Assembly (NCBI GenBank): GCA_001563325.1
Contig: LRSK01000238.1
Span: forward strand, 1 to 10,727
Source: Candidatus Thorarchaeota archaeon SMTZ1-83
GTDB taxonomy: Archaea > Asgardarchaeota > Thorarchaeia > Thorarchaeales > Thorarchaeaceae
Direction: 5' to 3'
DNA: 10,727 nt
Shown here: one piece after another, positions 1 to 6,816 of the stretch
Layout: each line of letters opens with the position of its first letter
Position numbering within the stretch: the stretch's first letter is position 1
Position numbers and translations under genes: made by a program
Notes under the pieces: generated by a model
Database searches by the model: none
Seen by the model: the letters and a program-made list of their open reading frames with translations, nothing else
Told to the model about the DNA's origin: nothing

Positions 1-484
1 CATGAATCTGAAGCCCGTCAAGCAGTGGTGGCTCTGGGGCCCATCCTGGAAGGGTAAGAGTGCTTGGCTCTGTGGAGAGCCGTGCCCCCAAATGATTTGA
101 AAGGAGCCACAGAGTTCCAGGGTTTGCAGATTCTGGAAAGTACCAACGAACCTCCACGTGTTCCCAGTCCCCAATATGCCGACCTACGCCGAATGGAGCA
201 GGGAACCTGTTGTAGTTGTACCAGAACCAGAACTTCATCTGAACCATGTCCGGTTCTCTCCAAAACTCATAGTAGCAGGGTGTAGAAGGATCGAGCTCAT
301 CCGGGGACAGGTCATCCTGAAACTTGCTCCAGTCCGAACCATACCTGGCATACACTTCCTCCGCATCTGACGGGAAGCAACAGTATTCCCCCTCCTCCGG
401 ATGGAAGTGTAGTATCGGGGCGAAGCCGCGGACAAACGTTTCCGTGTCGCCATTGGGGTCGAGCATGATGGATGCGGTTCGCAT
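1..484 (-). CDS. Vps62/DUF946-like protein, N-terminal part (3' end outside window)
   Basis: This open frame runs off the left edge, so only 161 N-terminal residues are visible. Residues 18-30 read VRGFAPILHFHPE, residues 84-92 are aromatic-rich (KFWFWYNYN), and residues 101-112 read GRHIGDWEHVEV. An 'APVxxFHPEE' start, a 'WxFYPxN' segment and an 'HxGDWEHV' motif in that order are what I know from the Vps62/DUF946 family of plants, fungi and some prokaryotes. Family function is poorly defined; the name comes from a yeast vacuolar sorting gene and does not establish a role here. No signal peptide is apparent. I chose the ATG at 484 because AAGGAG (489-494) lies four bases upstream; in-frame ATGs at 520 and 466 are alternatives. 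The gene follows the alpha-mannosidase by about 52 bases on the same strand and may be co-transcribed. The coding assignment is firm and the family call fairly good. Confidence 0.72.
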   Translation of the reverse strand, partial: MRTASIMLDPNGDTETFVRGFAPILHFHPEEGEYCCFPSDAEEVYARYGSDWSKFQDDLSPDELDPSTPCYYEFWREPDMVQMKFWFWYNYNRFPAPFGVGRHIGDWEHVEVRWYFPESANPGTLWLLSNHLGARLSTEPSTLTLPGWAPEPPLLDGLQIH

Positions 485-488
485 ATTT

Positions 489-494
489 CTCCTT
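489..494 (-). promoter_or_regulatory. Ribosome-binding site for the Vps62-like gene
   Basis: The minus strand reads AAGGAG here, with a four-base spacer to the ATG at 484. This favours that start over the in-frame ATGs at 520 and 466, which have no comparable upstream match. Confidence 0.5.
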
Positions 495-536
495 ATGGTT
501 GTGTCGCCCCGCCAAGGCATGATATGATTCCTGCTG

Positions 537-3518
537 TTATTGAGGCTCAAGAAGAATCGTAACAATGTGTCGAGAGGGTATATCAATCTCAATTTCATTC
601 TCATTCTTCAGTTTCAATGATTGAGAATCATCGACTGTTTCATCCAAGCGTGCAACCTCTGCTGCATTCACTGGAAAGCCCAGTTTGATAGTACATGATT
701 CTGATTTCTCTGCGATATTCCATACTCTCAGAACAACACTCTTGGAGTCCTCGGAAATCTTGAATGCAGACAGCCTGATTGTGTTCGGCTCTATTGAGAG
801 GAACCCCCTGCCATGAGTCACCCCATCCGAATCGCCCTTTGGCACGAATGTCCCAAACATCTGATTCAGGTACTTGTCTGATTCAATGTAGGACTCACTT
901 TCGAACCAGCTGCCGCTTTGCGGGATGATGGAGTAGTCGAACTCGTGACTCCCCGGACATTGTGCCCCAGGAATCTCCAAAATGGGACCTGCGGCCTCCG
1001 GTCTGGATTTCATGGTGATTCTAGATAACCAGCCGACTGACCTTAGAAGGGTCAGGGCCAGGGTTCCTCCTCTCTCCTTCAGCAGCTCGTACTCCAAGAG
1101 ACCCTTGGTGGCTATTGTCAGACCCCTCTTCTTAGAGCTCACCGAAACGAAGCTTCTCAGGGGGCATGTCGGTGCGGCTGGCTGTTTCCAGTCTTCTCCA
1201 TCTTCTGGTTTCGCTGGTCTTTCTACGACGTCAAACATGCTGTCAGCAGAACTTGTTTTGGACGCGGTGTCTGAGGGGAATAGGACCCTCAGTCTGTGAT
1301 CATTTGCTTCATTCTCGAATCCTGTCGTGATGTGGAGTATCGGGCTATCAGCAAACAATGTCAATTCATGGTAGAAATCGCACTCCACGAGCTCCTTCGA
1401 ACGCTCTCTTGAGTCAGGTGTTGCAGATTCGGGGAGCACTAATGTTCCATCAATGCGAAGCTTACCGACCAGACCAGCGAGATCAGGTTTTGTGTCTGGC
1501 TCTGCGTCCTCCGCCTGGTGCCAATAGGACTCGACCGTAGTCCTGAGTTTCCTTATACCTGCTGATCGAATCGTGACTGAATTCTCGGCTGGACAATAGT
1601 CATAGGAGTCGCCAACATCCTCAGTGTCATCAAATTCGAGAAGTCCCCTGTAGACTTCTCCTGATCTCTTGTCGGTAAGCGTTATTGTCCCATTATCCTC
1701 AACAGAAGCAAGGATCAGCTCATTTTCCAACGTATTGTTCGAGAATCGAACAGGGACCGGTGGTTGAGGTGCCTCAACAGACTCCTCAGCCAACTCTATG
1801 TCATATCTCTTGAATCCCATACCTTCCACATTGTCTGCATAGACTGCGATGGTGACATTGTCTTCAGGATCTGCTACAATGTGTGCTCTCGGGTTTGTCC
1901 TATATTCAATACTCAGGATCTCCGATGGAACTACCCTGCCTTCCTCGTCCTTCACGACAATATGCCCACTAGTCAAGGGTTCTGCATCGAATTTCCTCCC
2001 CCAGACTTCTACAACTTGATTTCTTGAATTGACTCTCACTCTATAGGTCGTTGATACATGTCGTTTGAACTTCTCGAAGGCTGGGAACAAGAGGGCGAAC
2101 GCAGAGAAATCAAACTCGAATTCAGTCAAGCGCTCGTTTCCAATCACAATCTCCCTCTTGCCAATTGGAGTCATGTCGAGCCCCCAACGCTTCACTGTGG
2201 CAATGTGAATCTCGTTCTTGGCGGCTTCAAGAGGAGTCGTCGGAGTTAGAAGCGGGTTCTCTAGTCGTACCTCCCCATAACGTGTGAAGCGAAGATCTGA
2301 CAGAAGAATGTCCACGAGTGCAATTCCACTCCTCTTCTGTGGAGTAGGATTAACAATCATGATGCCTGGTTCAGTCTTGGAGCAAGTGCCAGCAAGGCAC
2401 TCCAAGGCTTGGTTGGTAAGAGATTCTGCTATTTCTCCAATCCATCGGTACCTCTGCATCATATCATCGTGAACTTCATCAATACTGCAGCCGCATATGT
2501 CGTCGTGAGGATGGTTCTTCAGAAGATACTTCCATGCTTGTCTGATTTCGTGGCCGGGGTATCTGTTCCCCAGGATAGTCGAAACGGTGCAAAATGGTTC
2601 TACACGTCGCTCAAGAGTGTTCTGCGCTGACTCATTTGCTTGTTTTAGAAAGACTCGCGCTGAATAGACACCTGAGAGTAGGTTCTGATGCTTCGATCTT
2701 CGGAATTCACCCTTGAATCTCTGTAGCTGTTCACGCCTCTCTCTAACGCGCGCGATGAACATCGGCAGTGTTCCCATCACTATGCTCTTCTGGTTCTTCG
2801 AGTTGTATTTCCTAATCACCTCGGGGACATGTCTTTGGGGCTCCAAGTGATCAGAGCCATTCATCAATAGCATCAATCCGATACGTGAGTGGGGTCTCAA
2901 ATCCTCCATTACCTGCTCGATGATTGATACTGCATCGTCTACATCATCTGGAAGACCTGCTACATTCCCATATGAAAGTGGCAGCCAATGAGCGAGAATC
3001 TCGCTTCCATCACTCGCCTCCCAGACAAACTCGGCTCCCAGCTCATCGGTTTCATTTCCTGTTCCTCTTGCGAAGATTACCGAATCGATTCCAAACTGAG
3101 AGAGAATCTGGGGAACCTGACTTACATGCCCAAATGGGTCAGGTATGTATCCTACATTCATTACGTCGCCGAACTCACTGGCAACCGCTCTTCCCGTCAG
3201 AAGATTCCTAATCATGGATTCGCCTGATATTAGAAACTCGTCTGGAAGCACGTACCATGGTCCAATCAGTATTCTGCCTTCTTGAATCAATCTCTGAAGA
3301 AGGTCTCGTTTATCAGGCACAACCTCCAGGAAGTCTTCCAAGACCACTGTCTGACCGTCAAATGTGAAGTAAAGGAACTCCTTATCGGTTTCAAGAATCT
3401 CCAGAAGGTTGTTTACCAGCGTGACAAGCCTTAGCCTGAACTGCTCAAAGGGTAAATACCATGCCCGATCCCAGTGGGTTTCACTGATTAGGATGGCCTC
3501 GATCTCTTCTTCTACCAT
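537..3518 (-). CDS. Alpha-mannosidase, glycoside hydrolase family 38
   Basis: This is a retaining alpha-mannosidase of family GH38 (993 residues; bacterial MngB-type enzymes have about 880-1050). It would hydrolyse terminal alpha-mannosyl residues from oligosaccharides or mannosyl-glycerate-type substrates using an active-site zinc. Visible motifs: ETHWDRAWYLPFEQFR at 13-28, whose H15 and D17 match the first two zinc ligands; YIPDPFGHVSQ at 124-134, where D127 matches the catalytic nucleophile and third ligand; NGSDHLEP around 220-227; and NHPHDDICGCS at 335-345, where H338 matches the last zinc ligand. The all-beta C-terminal half runs from about residue 400 to the end. There is no signal peptide or membrane segment, so the enzyme is probably cytoplasmic. 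The ATG at 3518 has only a weak GTGAAG upstream but starts just before the first motif. galT lies 171 bases upstream on the same strand, suggesting a sugar-metabolism cluster. Exact substrate unknown. Confidence 0.93.
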   Translation of the reverse strand: MVEEEIEAILISETHWDRAWYLPFEQFRLRLVTLVNNLLEILETDKEFLYFTFDGQTVVLEDFLEVVPDKRDLLQRLIQEGRILIGPWYVLPDEFLISGESMIRNLLTGRAVASEFGDVMNVGYIPDPFGHVSQVPQILSQFGIDSVIFARGTGNETDELGAEFVWEASDGSEILAHWLPLSYGNVAGLPDDVDDAVSIIEQVMEDLRPHSRIGLMLLMNGSDHLEPQRHVPEVIRKYNSKNQKSIVMGTLPMFIARVRERREQLQRFKGEFRRSKHQNLLSGVYSARVFLKQANESAQNTLERRVEPFCTVSTILGNRYPGHEIRQAWKYLLKNHPHDDICGCSIDEVHDDMMQRYRWIGEIAESLTNQALECLAGTCSKTEPGIMIVNPTPQKRSGIALVDILLSDLRFTRYGEVRLENPLLTPTTPLEAAKNEIHIATVKRWGLDMTPIGKREIVIGNERLTEFEFDFSAFALLFPAFEKFKRHVSTTYRVRVNSRNQVVEVWGRKFDAEPLTSGHIVVKDEEGRVVPSEILSIEYRTNPRAHIVADPEDNVTIAVYADNVEGMGFKRYDIELAEESVEAPQPPVPVRFSNNTLENELILASVEDNGTITLTDKRSGEVYRGLLEFDDTEDVGDSYDYCPAENSVTIRSAGIRKLRTTVESYWHQAEDAEPDTKPDLAGLVGKLRIDGTLVLPESATPDSRERSKELVECDFYHELTLFADSPILHITTGFENEANDHRLRVLFPSDTASKTSSADSMFDVVERPAKPEDGEDWKQPAAPTCPLRSFVSVSSKKRGLTIATKGLLEYELLKERGGTLALTLLRSVGWLSRITMKSRPEAAGPILEIPGAQCPGSHEFDYSIIPQSGSWFESESYIESDKYLNQMFGTFVPKGDSDGVTHGRGFLSIEPNTIRLSAFKISEDSKSVVLRVWNIAEKSESCTIKLGFPVNAAEVARLDETVDDSQSLKLKNENEIEIDIPSRHIVTILLEPQ

Positions 3519-3560
3519 CGCACTTCACAAATCCTGAATGATGATAGCAGTCCCTAGGTC

Positions 3561-3570
3561 AATATGAATA
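3561..3570 (-). promoter_or_regulatory. Candidate archaeal TATA box for the alpha-mannosidase gene
   Basis: The minus strand reads TATTCATATT, ending 42 bases before the ATG at 3518. If archaeal spacing (about 25 bases to the transcription start) applies, the leader would be roughly 20 bases. The match is weak and AT-rich, so this is a suggestion only. Confidence 0.22.
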
Positions 3571-3689
3571 TCTCGAAAGACCTCATGATTCTCCCTTGAA
3601 GTCAGGTGACTGGACGCAGGCTGTGTCAACTAGACTCATTTCTTCTGCTAGGCTCTTGGGATTGTAGACCATTTCACCTTCAAATGCAT

Positions 3690-4628
3690 CTAAACAGCTT
3701 CTCTAAGTTCTCTTGCAGTCTCCTCTGGGATTGTGTCATTAGTGTATATCCCAGTGCCAATCTCCAATCCAGCAAGGTGTTTCATTTGCACTCGGCTTCC
3801 CCGAGTTGGGTAGAACTCTACGTGGAAGTGCCAGTACGGATGCTCCCCGAAACTTGGACGTGTGTGAAGGACCATAGTATACGAGACTTCGTCAAAAACC
3901 TTGGAGTAGCGCAAGATAGTGTCCCTGATAATTTGACCCAACTCTAGGACGCGGTCTTCTAGCTCCAGCAGGCTGGGGACGTGGTCTCTTGGATAGATAT
4001 GCACCTCATAGGGTAGTCTGGCCGAGAACGGTACGAGGGACACGAAGTGTTCAGTTTCAGTTATGATGCGTGATTCCAATGATTTCAACTCGTTCTCAAG
4101 CATCTTGCATACCAGACATGTTTCATCTCTCTCCCAGAAGTTCTTCGACTGTTCAAGCTCCCTTGCTAGCCTTGGTGGAATGAAAGGCAATGCATAGGCT
4201 TGAGCATGTGGGTGTTCAAGGTTCATACCTAACGCCGCACCTCTGTTCTCGAATTCGACTACGTATGAGATGCCCGCTGCTGAATCAAGCTCTTTGAAGA
4301 CTTCCAGATACTCCATGAAAACACGTTCTAGTTGCGTGTCACCCATACTCTCAACTTGCTCCTGATGATCCTTCGACAGCAGAATGATCTTACAGAAGCC
4401 GTATCCTGGGGCATCCATCACTACGTTCTCGTTCAATGGAACGACACCGGATTCTGGAGAGAGAACAGGGAACTTATCTTTCAGTGTGAGAACATCCCAG
4501 TCATCCTCTGTTTCTCCTCCAGGACAAAATGGGCATCTATCTTTCCTTTCCTGAAAGGGGCCGTCGTTTCTCATCGGACTTACAATCACCCACTCTCCAA
4601 GTTGCGGGTTCCAGCGTAGTCTACTCAT
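3690..4628 (-). CDS. galT: Galactose-1-phosphate uridylyltransferase
   Basis: This HIT-superfamily enzyme swaps UMP between UDP-glucose and galactose-1-phosphate in the Leloir pathway; archaeal relatives may use other hexose-1-phosphates or nucleotides. The 312-residue product opens with SRLRWNPQLGEWVIVSP (2-18), the usual GalT N-terminus. C32 and C35 (CPFC), H88 (SKDHQ) and H139 fit the zinc site known from E. coli GalT. The active-site motif EHPHAQ is at 138-143, with H141 as the nucleophile that becomes uridylylated. A second CxxC lies at 171-174, and the C-terminal HPYWHFHVEFYP (263-274) is typical of the family. The frame is open upstream to 4757, but the ATG at 4628 matches the family N-terminus, follows GGAG by two bases, and leaves room for a divergent intergenic region before the acetyltransferase gene. 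Downstream is the GH38 mannosidase on the same strand. Substrate specificity cannot be fixed from sequence. Confidence 0.92.
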   Translation of the reverse strand: MSRLRWNPQLGEWVIVSPMRNDGPFQERKDRCPFCPGGETEDDWDVLTLKDKFPVLSPESGVVPLNENVVMDAPGYGFCKIILLSKDHQEQVESMGDTQLERVFMEYLEVFKELDSAAGISYVVEFENRGAALGMNLEHPHAQAYALPFIPPRLARELEQSKNFWERDETCLVCKMLENELKSLESRIITETEHFVSLVPFSARLPYEVHIYPRDHVPSLLELEDRVLELGQIIRDTILRYSKVFDEVSYTMVLHTRPSFGEHPYWHFHVEFYPTRGSRVQMKHLAGLEIGTGIYTNDTIPEETARELREAV

Positions 4629-4688
4629 CGCTCCATCAACATCCTTTTCGGTTGCTTCGACGACAAGTAGCCAAATCAATCTAGCGGA

Positions 4689-4709
4689 CAAGACATGTCG
4701 TACGTCTTG
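4689..4709. repeat. Inverted repeat in the galT/acetyltransferase divergent intergenic region
   Basis: CAAGAC (4689-4694) and GTCTTG (4704-4709) form a perfect six-base dyad around a nine-base spacer, immediately before the acetyltransferase start. The position and spacing suit a dimeric regulator's operator, but a dyad of this size also occurs by chance. Confidence 0.35.
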
Positions 4710-4717
4710 CCTAAAAG

Positions 4718-5497
4718 GTGAATAGTGAATTGAATAGTCGCTCTCCCCAGTATACAAGAATCAGAGAGATTGAAGAAGTGGCATTCAAGGCCTGGCCTGC
4801 CTTGGAGGTTGTAGAGTTGGGAGGCTGGCTACTGCGGGCAGATGTTGGAGTTACTCGTCGTGCCAATAGCGTCCTTGCTCTTGGAAACCCCTCACTTGCC
4901 CTTGAATCGGCGATTCAACACGTGGTCGATTTCTACCGAGAGAAAGAGCTGATTCCTCGGTTTCAGATTAGCGCTGTGAGCTGTCCTAATGGTCTAGATG
5001 ATGCCTTGGCTGTTGCTGGTTTCCAATATGAGATGAAGACATTTGTACAGACTTCACCCCTCGGTCAGCTGACCTTCGCGCAATCTCTTCATGAGGTCCA
5101 CCTCAGTTCGCGACTCACAGAGGAGTGGCTTTCGGCCTATGCCCGGATCGGCGGCATTGACGATCATTCTTTACAGGCACGACGAGGGATTCTGGACCGT
5201 ATTCCCGGAAGAACGAGATTCGCTTCGGTTTATTTGAAAGAAACTATCGTCGGTGTATGTGTAGGCGTTGTCGACAATAGCTGGTTGGGGATATTCGGTC
5301 TTGTAACTGACAGAGAACACCGACGTCAGGGGATAGCCAATTCCCTTAATCGTGGACTTGTGTCTTGGGGGATCGAATCGGGAGCAACCACAGTCTACCT
5401 TCAGGTTGAATCTCAGAATGAGCCTGCCCTTGCGCTCTATTATGGACTGGGGTTCAGAACAGAGTACGAGTATCACTATAGACAGCTCTTGGAATAG
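4718..5497 (+). CDS. GNAT-family N-acetyltransferase, tandem-domain type
   Basis: A predicted acetyl-CoA-dependent N-acyltransferase of 259 residues. The C-terminal half (about 150-259) holds the recognisable GNAT core: motif A around 193-210 with the acetyl-CoA loop signature HRRQGIA (R202xxG205xA207), then motif B around 226-246 with VESQNEPALALYYGLGF. The N-terminal half (about 15-115: WPALEVVELGGWLLR, then TRRANSVLALGN) matches the region seen in two-lobed GNAT proteins whose first lobe is a degenerate GNAT fold. The acceptor substrate is unknown. The GTG at 4718 opens the longest frame, but a TTG at 4730 is at least as likely because AAGGTGA (4716-4722) would then be an upstream ribosome-binding site with good spacing. 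It is the only plus-strand gene here, divergent from galT and convergent with the gelsolin-like gene, so it is a separate transcript. Confidence 0.88.
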   Translation: MNSELNSRSPQYTRIREIEEVAFKAWPALEVVELGGWLLRADVGVTRRANSVLALGNPSLALESAIQHVVDFYREKELIPRFQISAVSCPNGLDDALAVAGFQYEMKTFVQTSPLGQLTFAQSLHEVHLSSRLTEEWLSAYARIGGIDDHSLQARRGILDRIPGRTRFASVYLKETIVGVCVGVVDNSWLGIFGLVTDREHRRQGIANSLNRGLVSWGIESGATTVYLQVESQNEPALALYYGLGFRTEYEYHYRQLLE

Positions 5498-5518
5498 AGA
5501 ATAGATAGGCGAGTGAAC

Positions 5519-5545
5519 GCAGCGATCTGCTGCCTTCTCTCTTTC
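5519..5545 (+). terminator. Possible terminator after the acetyltransferase gene
   Basis: GCAGC-GATCT-GCTGC (5519-5533) forms a short hairpin, followed by a pyrimidine stretch, CTTCTCTCTTTC. It lies in the 67-base gap between two convergent genes, where termination is expected. The T-tract is interrupted and the stem has only five pairs, so support is modest. Confidence 0.28.
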
Positions 5546-5564
5546 GTGAGTCTTCTCGGGTGAC

Positions 5565-6335
5565 CTACAGCTTGCCGACCCAACTCTCGTATTCTGACTT
5601 TATCTTCGCGGCTTCATCCGAGTCTCCAAACTCAGCGGGTTCAATCATGAGACTGTCTCCCTCTTGGATTGCCTCAATGACCATGACTCCTGGTGCCTCA
5701 ATCTTCACTCCCATCTTGCCATCTCTTTCGAATCGCTCTGTGTACACAAGATTCGAGTTCTTGACGGCGGAGTAGATTAGGTATGCAGTTTTCTGATCGA
5801 CCACCGAATCTGACGTCACTTCGATTGGCTCGGGAGTCGGCAGTTCTGGTTCAACAGTGGTCGCCACGACGGTGGGCGTTTCTGGCTTTGCAAGCTCTGC
5901 CGGAGCAACTGGTTCGGGAGCCTTCGCTTCTGTTGGCTCAAATCTTGCGTCATATGCTAGGAATCTGTCTTCAAACCTCCACCTTCGGGTGAGCATTTCT
6001 TTGAATCTAGCAATCTCCGCGGAGATTTCTGGGTCGCTGTCGTCTTTCTCCAACATCTCTACCAAGTTTGCAGATGCCATCCCAATGTTGGTGTTTCCAA
6101 TCGTGTAACCTGACTTCCGAAGACTTTTCGCTAGCCTAAGGGCATGCATTCTTGTAGGCATGTCCACAGCTCTTCCGATGAACACCCAAGTTGTGTCATT
6201 GATTTCATCGAGGACGATGATCGCCTTGTCTGAGCTTGCTAGCCCCGCATCAAGCACGACTGGTGATATCTCGCCCGACTCATCCTCAAGCATCAGCATG
6301 AAGGGTTTCCTTGATAGGCCTTTTCGTGAAATCAT
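5565..6335 (-). CDS. Two-domain protein with candidate gelsolin-like N-terminal domain
   Basis: No standard family is certain. Residues about 12-80 hold a pattern I associate with gelsolin/villin repeats: a hydrophobic strand ending in a LDE turn (KAIIVLDEINDTTW, 37-50), then WVFIGRAV (50-57), then a helix beginning RMHALRLAKSL (62-72). That order (VLD-x-W-x-G-x-A-helix) is the classic repeat core, and gelsolin-domain proteins are known from Asgard archaea, where they bind actin homologues. Residues 90-130 are helical and charged. Residues 131-172 form a Pro/Glu/Thr/Ala-rich low-complexity linker. Residues 173-256 form a compact C-terminal domain of unknown type, with predicted strands around VYTERFERDGKMGVKIEAPGV. 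There is no signal peptide or membrane segment. The start at 6335 is supported by AGGAGG five bases upstream. It is monocistronic or follows the RAM gene after 118 bases. Coding status is sure; the gelsolin call is an inference. Confidence 0.85.
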   Translation of the reverse strand: MISRKGLSRKPFMLMLEDESGEISPVVLDAGLASSDKAIIVLDEINDTTWVFIGRAVDMPTRMHALRLAKSLRKSGYTIGNTNIGMASANLVEMLEKDDSDPEISAEIARFKEMLTRRWRFEDRFLAYDARFEPTEAKAPEPVAPAELAKPETPTVVATTVEPELPTPEPIEVTSDSVVDQKTAYLIYSAVKNSNLVYTERFERDGKMGVKIEAPGVMVIEAIQEGDSLMIEPAEFGDSDEAAKIKSEYESWVGKL

Positions 6336-6340
6336 TGGCG

Positions 6341-6346
6341 CCTCCT
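6341..6346 (-). promoter_or_regulatory. Ribosome-binding site of the gelsolin-like gene
   Basis: The minus strand reads AGGAGG with a five-base spacer (CGCCA) to the ATG at 6335, a near-ideal site that fixes this start. It lies inside the overlapping small frame that begins at 6369. Confidence 0.65.
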
Positions 6347-6381
6347 GTTGCGTTGGCTACAAGGACCATTTTGCTCACTCC

Positions 6382-6388
6382 TTTTTAA
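6382..6388 (-). promoter_or_regulatory. Candidate TATA box for the gelsolin-like gene
   Basis: The minus strand reads TTAAAAA about 47-53 bases before the ATG at 6335. With usual archaeal spacing, transcription would start near 6360, giving a leader of about 25 bases that includes the AGGAGG. The same A-run also forms part of an AAGGAG in front of the ATG at 6369, so the site is ambiguous. Confidence 0.25.
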
Positions 6389-6453
6389 CAGATATTCGGA
6401 CAGACCCAGCTCGCGAGATTCTCGGTTACTGCTTTCACTCATTAAGTAGCAAC

Positions 6454-6687
6454 CTAGGCATCAATTACTAGAAGCGTCTGAGTGTCTGTGAGTCCATCTA
6501 TTGTTCTGATCTTGGTGAGCAGGATGTCAACAACAGCCTCTACGTCTCGCGCGGTGATCTCCAACACAATGTCAAAAGGTCCGAACACTTTGTGTGCCTC
6601 CTCAGTGACAGACAGCTTGAGTAGTTCCTTTAGCACGAAATCCTCCTTTCCACTCGCCGCCTTGATCAGTATGTATGCCTTGACCAT
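6454..6687 (-). CDS. Stand-alone Lrp/AsnC ligand-binding (RAM) domain protein
   Basis: A 77-residue protein consisting only of the effector-binding domain of Lrp/AsnC regulators, with no helix-turn-helix. It begins VKAYILIKAASGKED (2-16), has the central segment AHKVFGPFDIVLEITA (31-46), and ends with KIRTIDGLTDTQTLLVIDA (59-77). Together these give the usual beta-alpha-beta-beta-alpha-beta ferredoxin-like order, with the G-x-(F/Y)-D-I signature at 36-40. Such single-domain proteins are common in archaea. They form oligomers that bind amino acids and may modulate full-length Lrp proteins; no target is visible here. The ATG at 6687 is the only start in the open frame. Upstream lies a GGAGG placed in a hairpin loop 20 bases away, and only a poor ribosome-binding site at normal distance. 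The gelsolin-like gene begins 118 bases downstream, so co-transcription is possible but unproven. Confidence 0.9.
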   Translation of the reverse strand: MVKAYILIKAASGKEDFVLKELLKLSVTEEAHKVFGPFDIVLEITARDVEAVVDILLTKIRTIDGLTDTQTLLVIDA

Positions 6688-6700
6688 CGTTTGGCGCCTA

Positions 6701-6719
6701 CCACACGCCTCCCGTGTGG
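6701..6719 (-). other. Perfect hairpin with GGAGG loop upstream of the RAM gene
   Basis: Seven-base arms CCACACG/CGTGTGG enclose a five-base loop that reads GGAGG on the minus strand, the sense of the downstream gene. The hairpin ends 13 bases before the ATG at 6687. The loop equals the core Shine-Dalgarno sequence but sits 20 bases from the start in linear distance. It could be a leader RNA structure or, as DNA, an operator dyad. Confidence 0.5.
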
Positions 6720-6816
6720 AAACAGATAACTCTTGCTCAACTCCAGGAAGATACCGGGATATGGTTCAGCCCAGCTGGGGTTCATCCCTATAACAAGGGC
6801 TTCAAGTGAGTCTGCG

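Noticed and set aside
4629..4757. Upstream extension of galT to the ATG at 4757 (43 more residues)
   Set aside because: The extension has no GalT-like sequence, overlaps the divergent acetyltransferase start, and the family N-terminus (SRLRWNP...EWVIVSP) begins right at the ATG at 4628.
6692..6765. Upstream in-frame extension of the RAM protein that might hold a lost helix-turn-helix
   Set aside because: The stretch has no ATG, GTG or TTG, does not resemble an Lrp-type DNA-binding domain, and stand-alone RAM proteins of this size are normal in archaea.
6770..6779. Perfect 10-base palindrome CCCAGCTGGG
   Set aside because: A single palindrome of this length is expected by chance in about every kilobase, and no second copy or promoter context supports it.
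6760..6800. tRNA-like pieces (GGTTCA twice, AGCCCAGCTGG, CCCT...AGGG)
   Set aside because: No seven-base acceptor stem, T-arm or anticodon loop of proper geometry can be formed around them on either strand.
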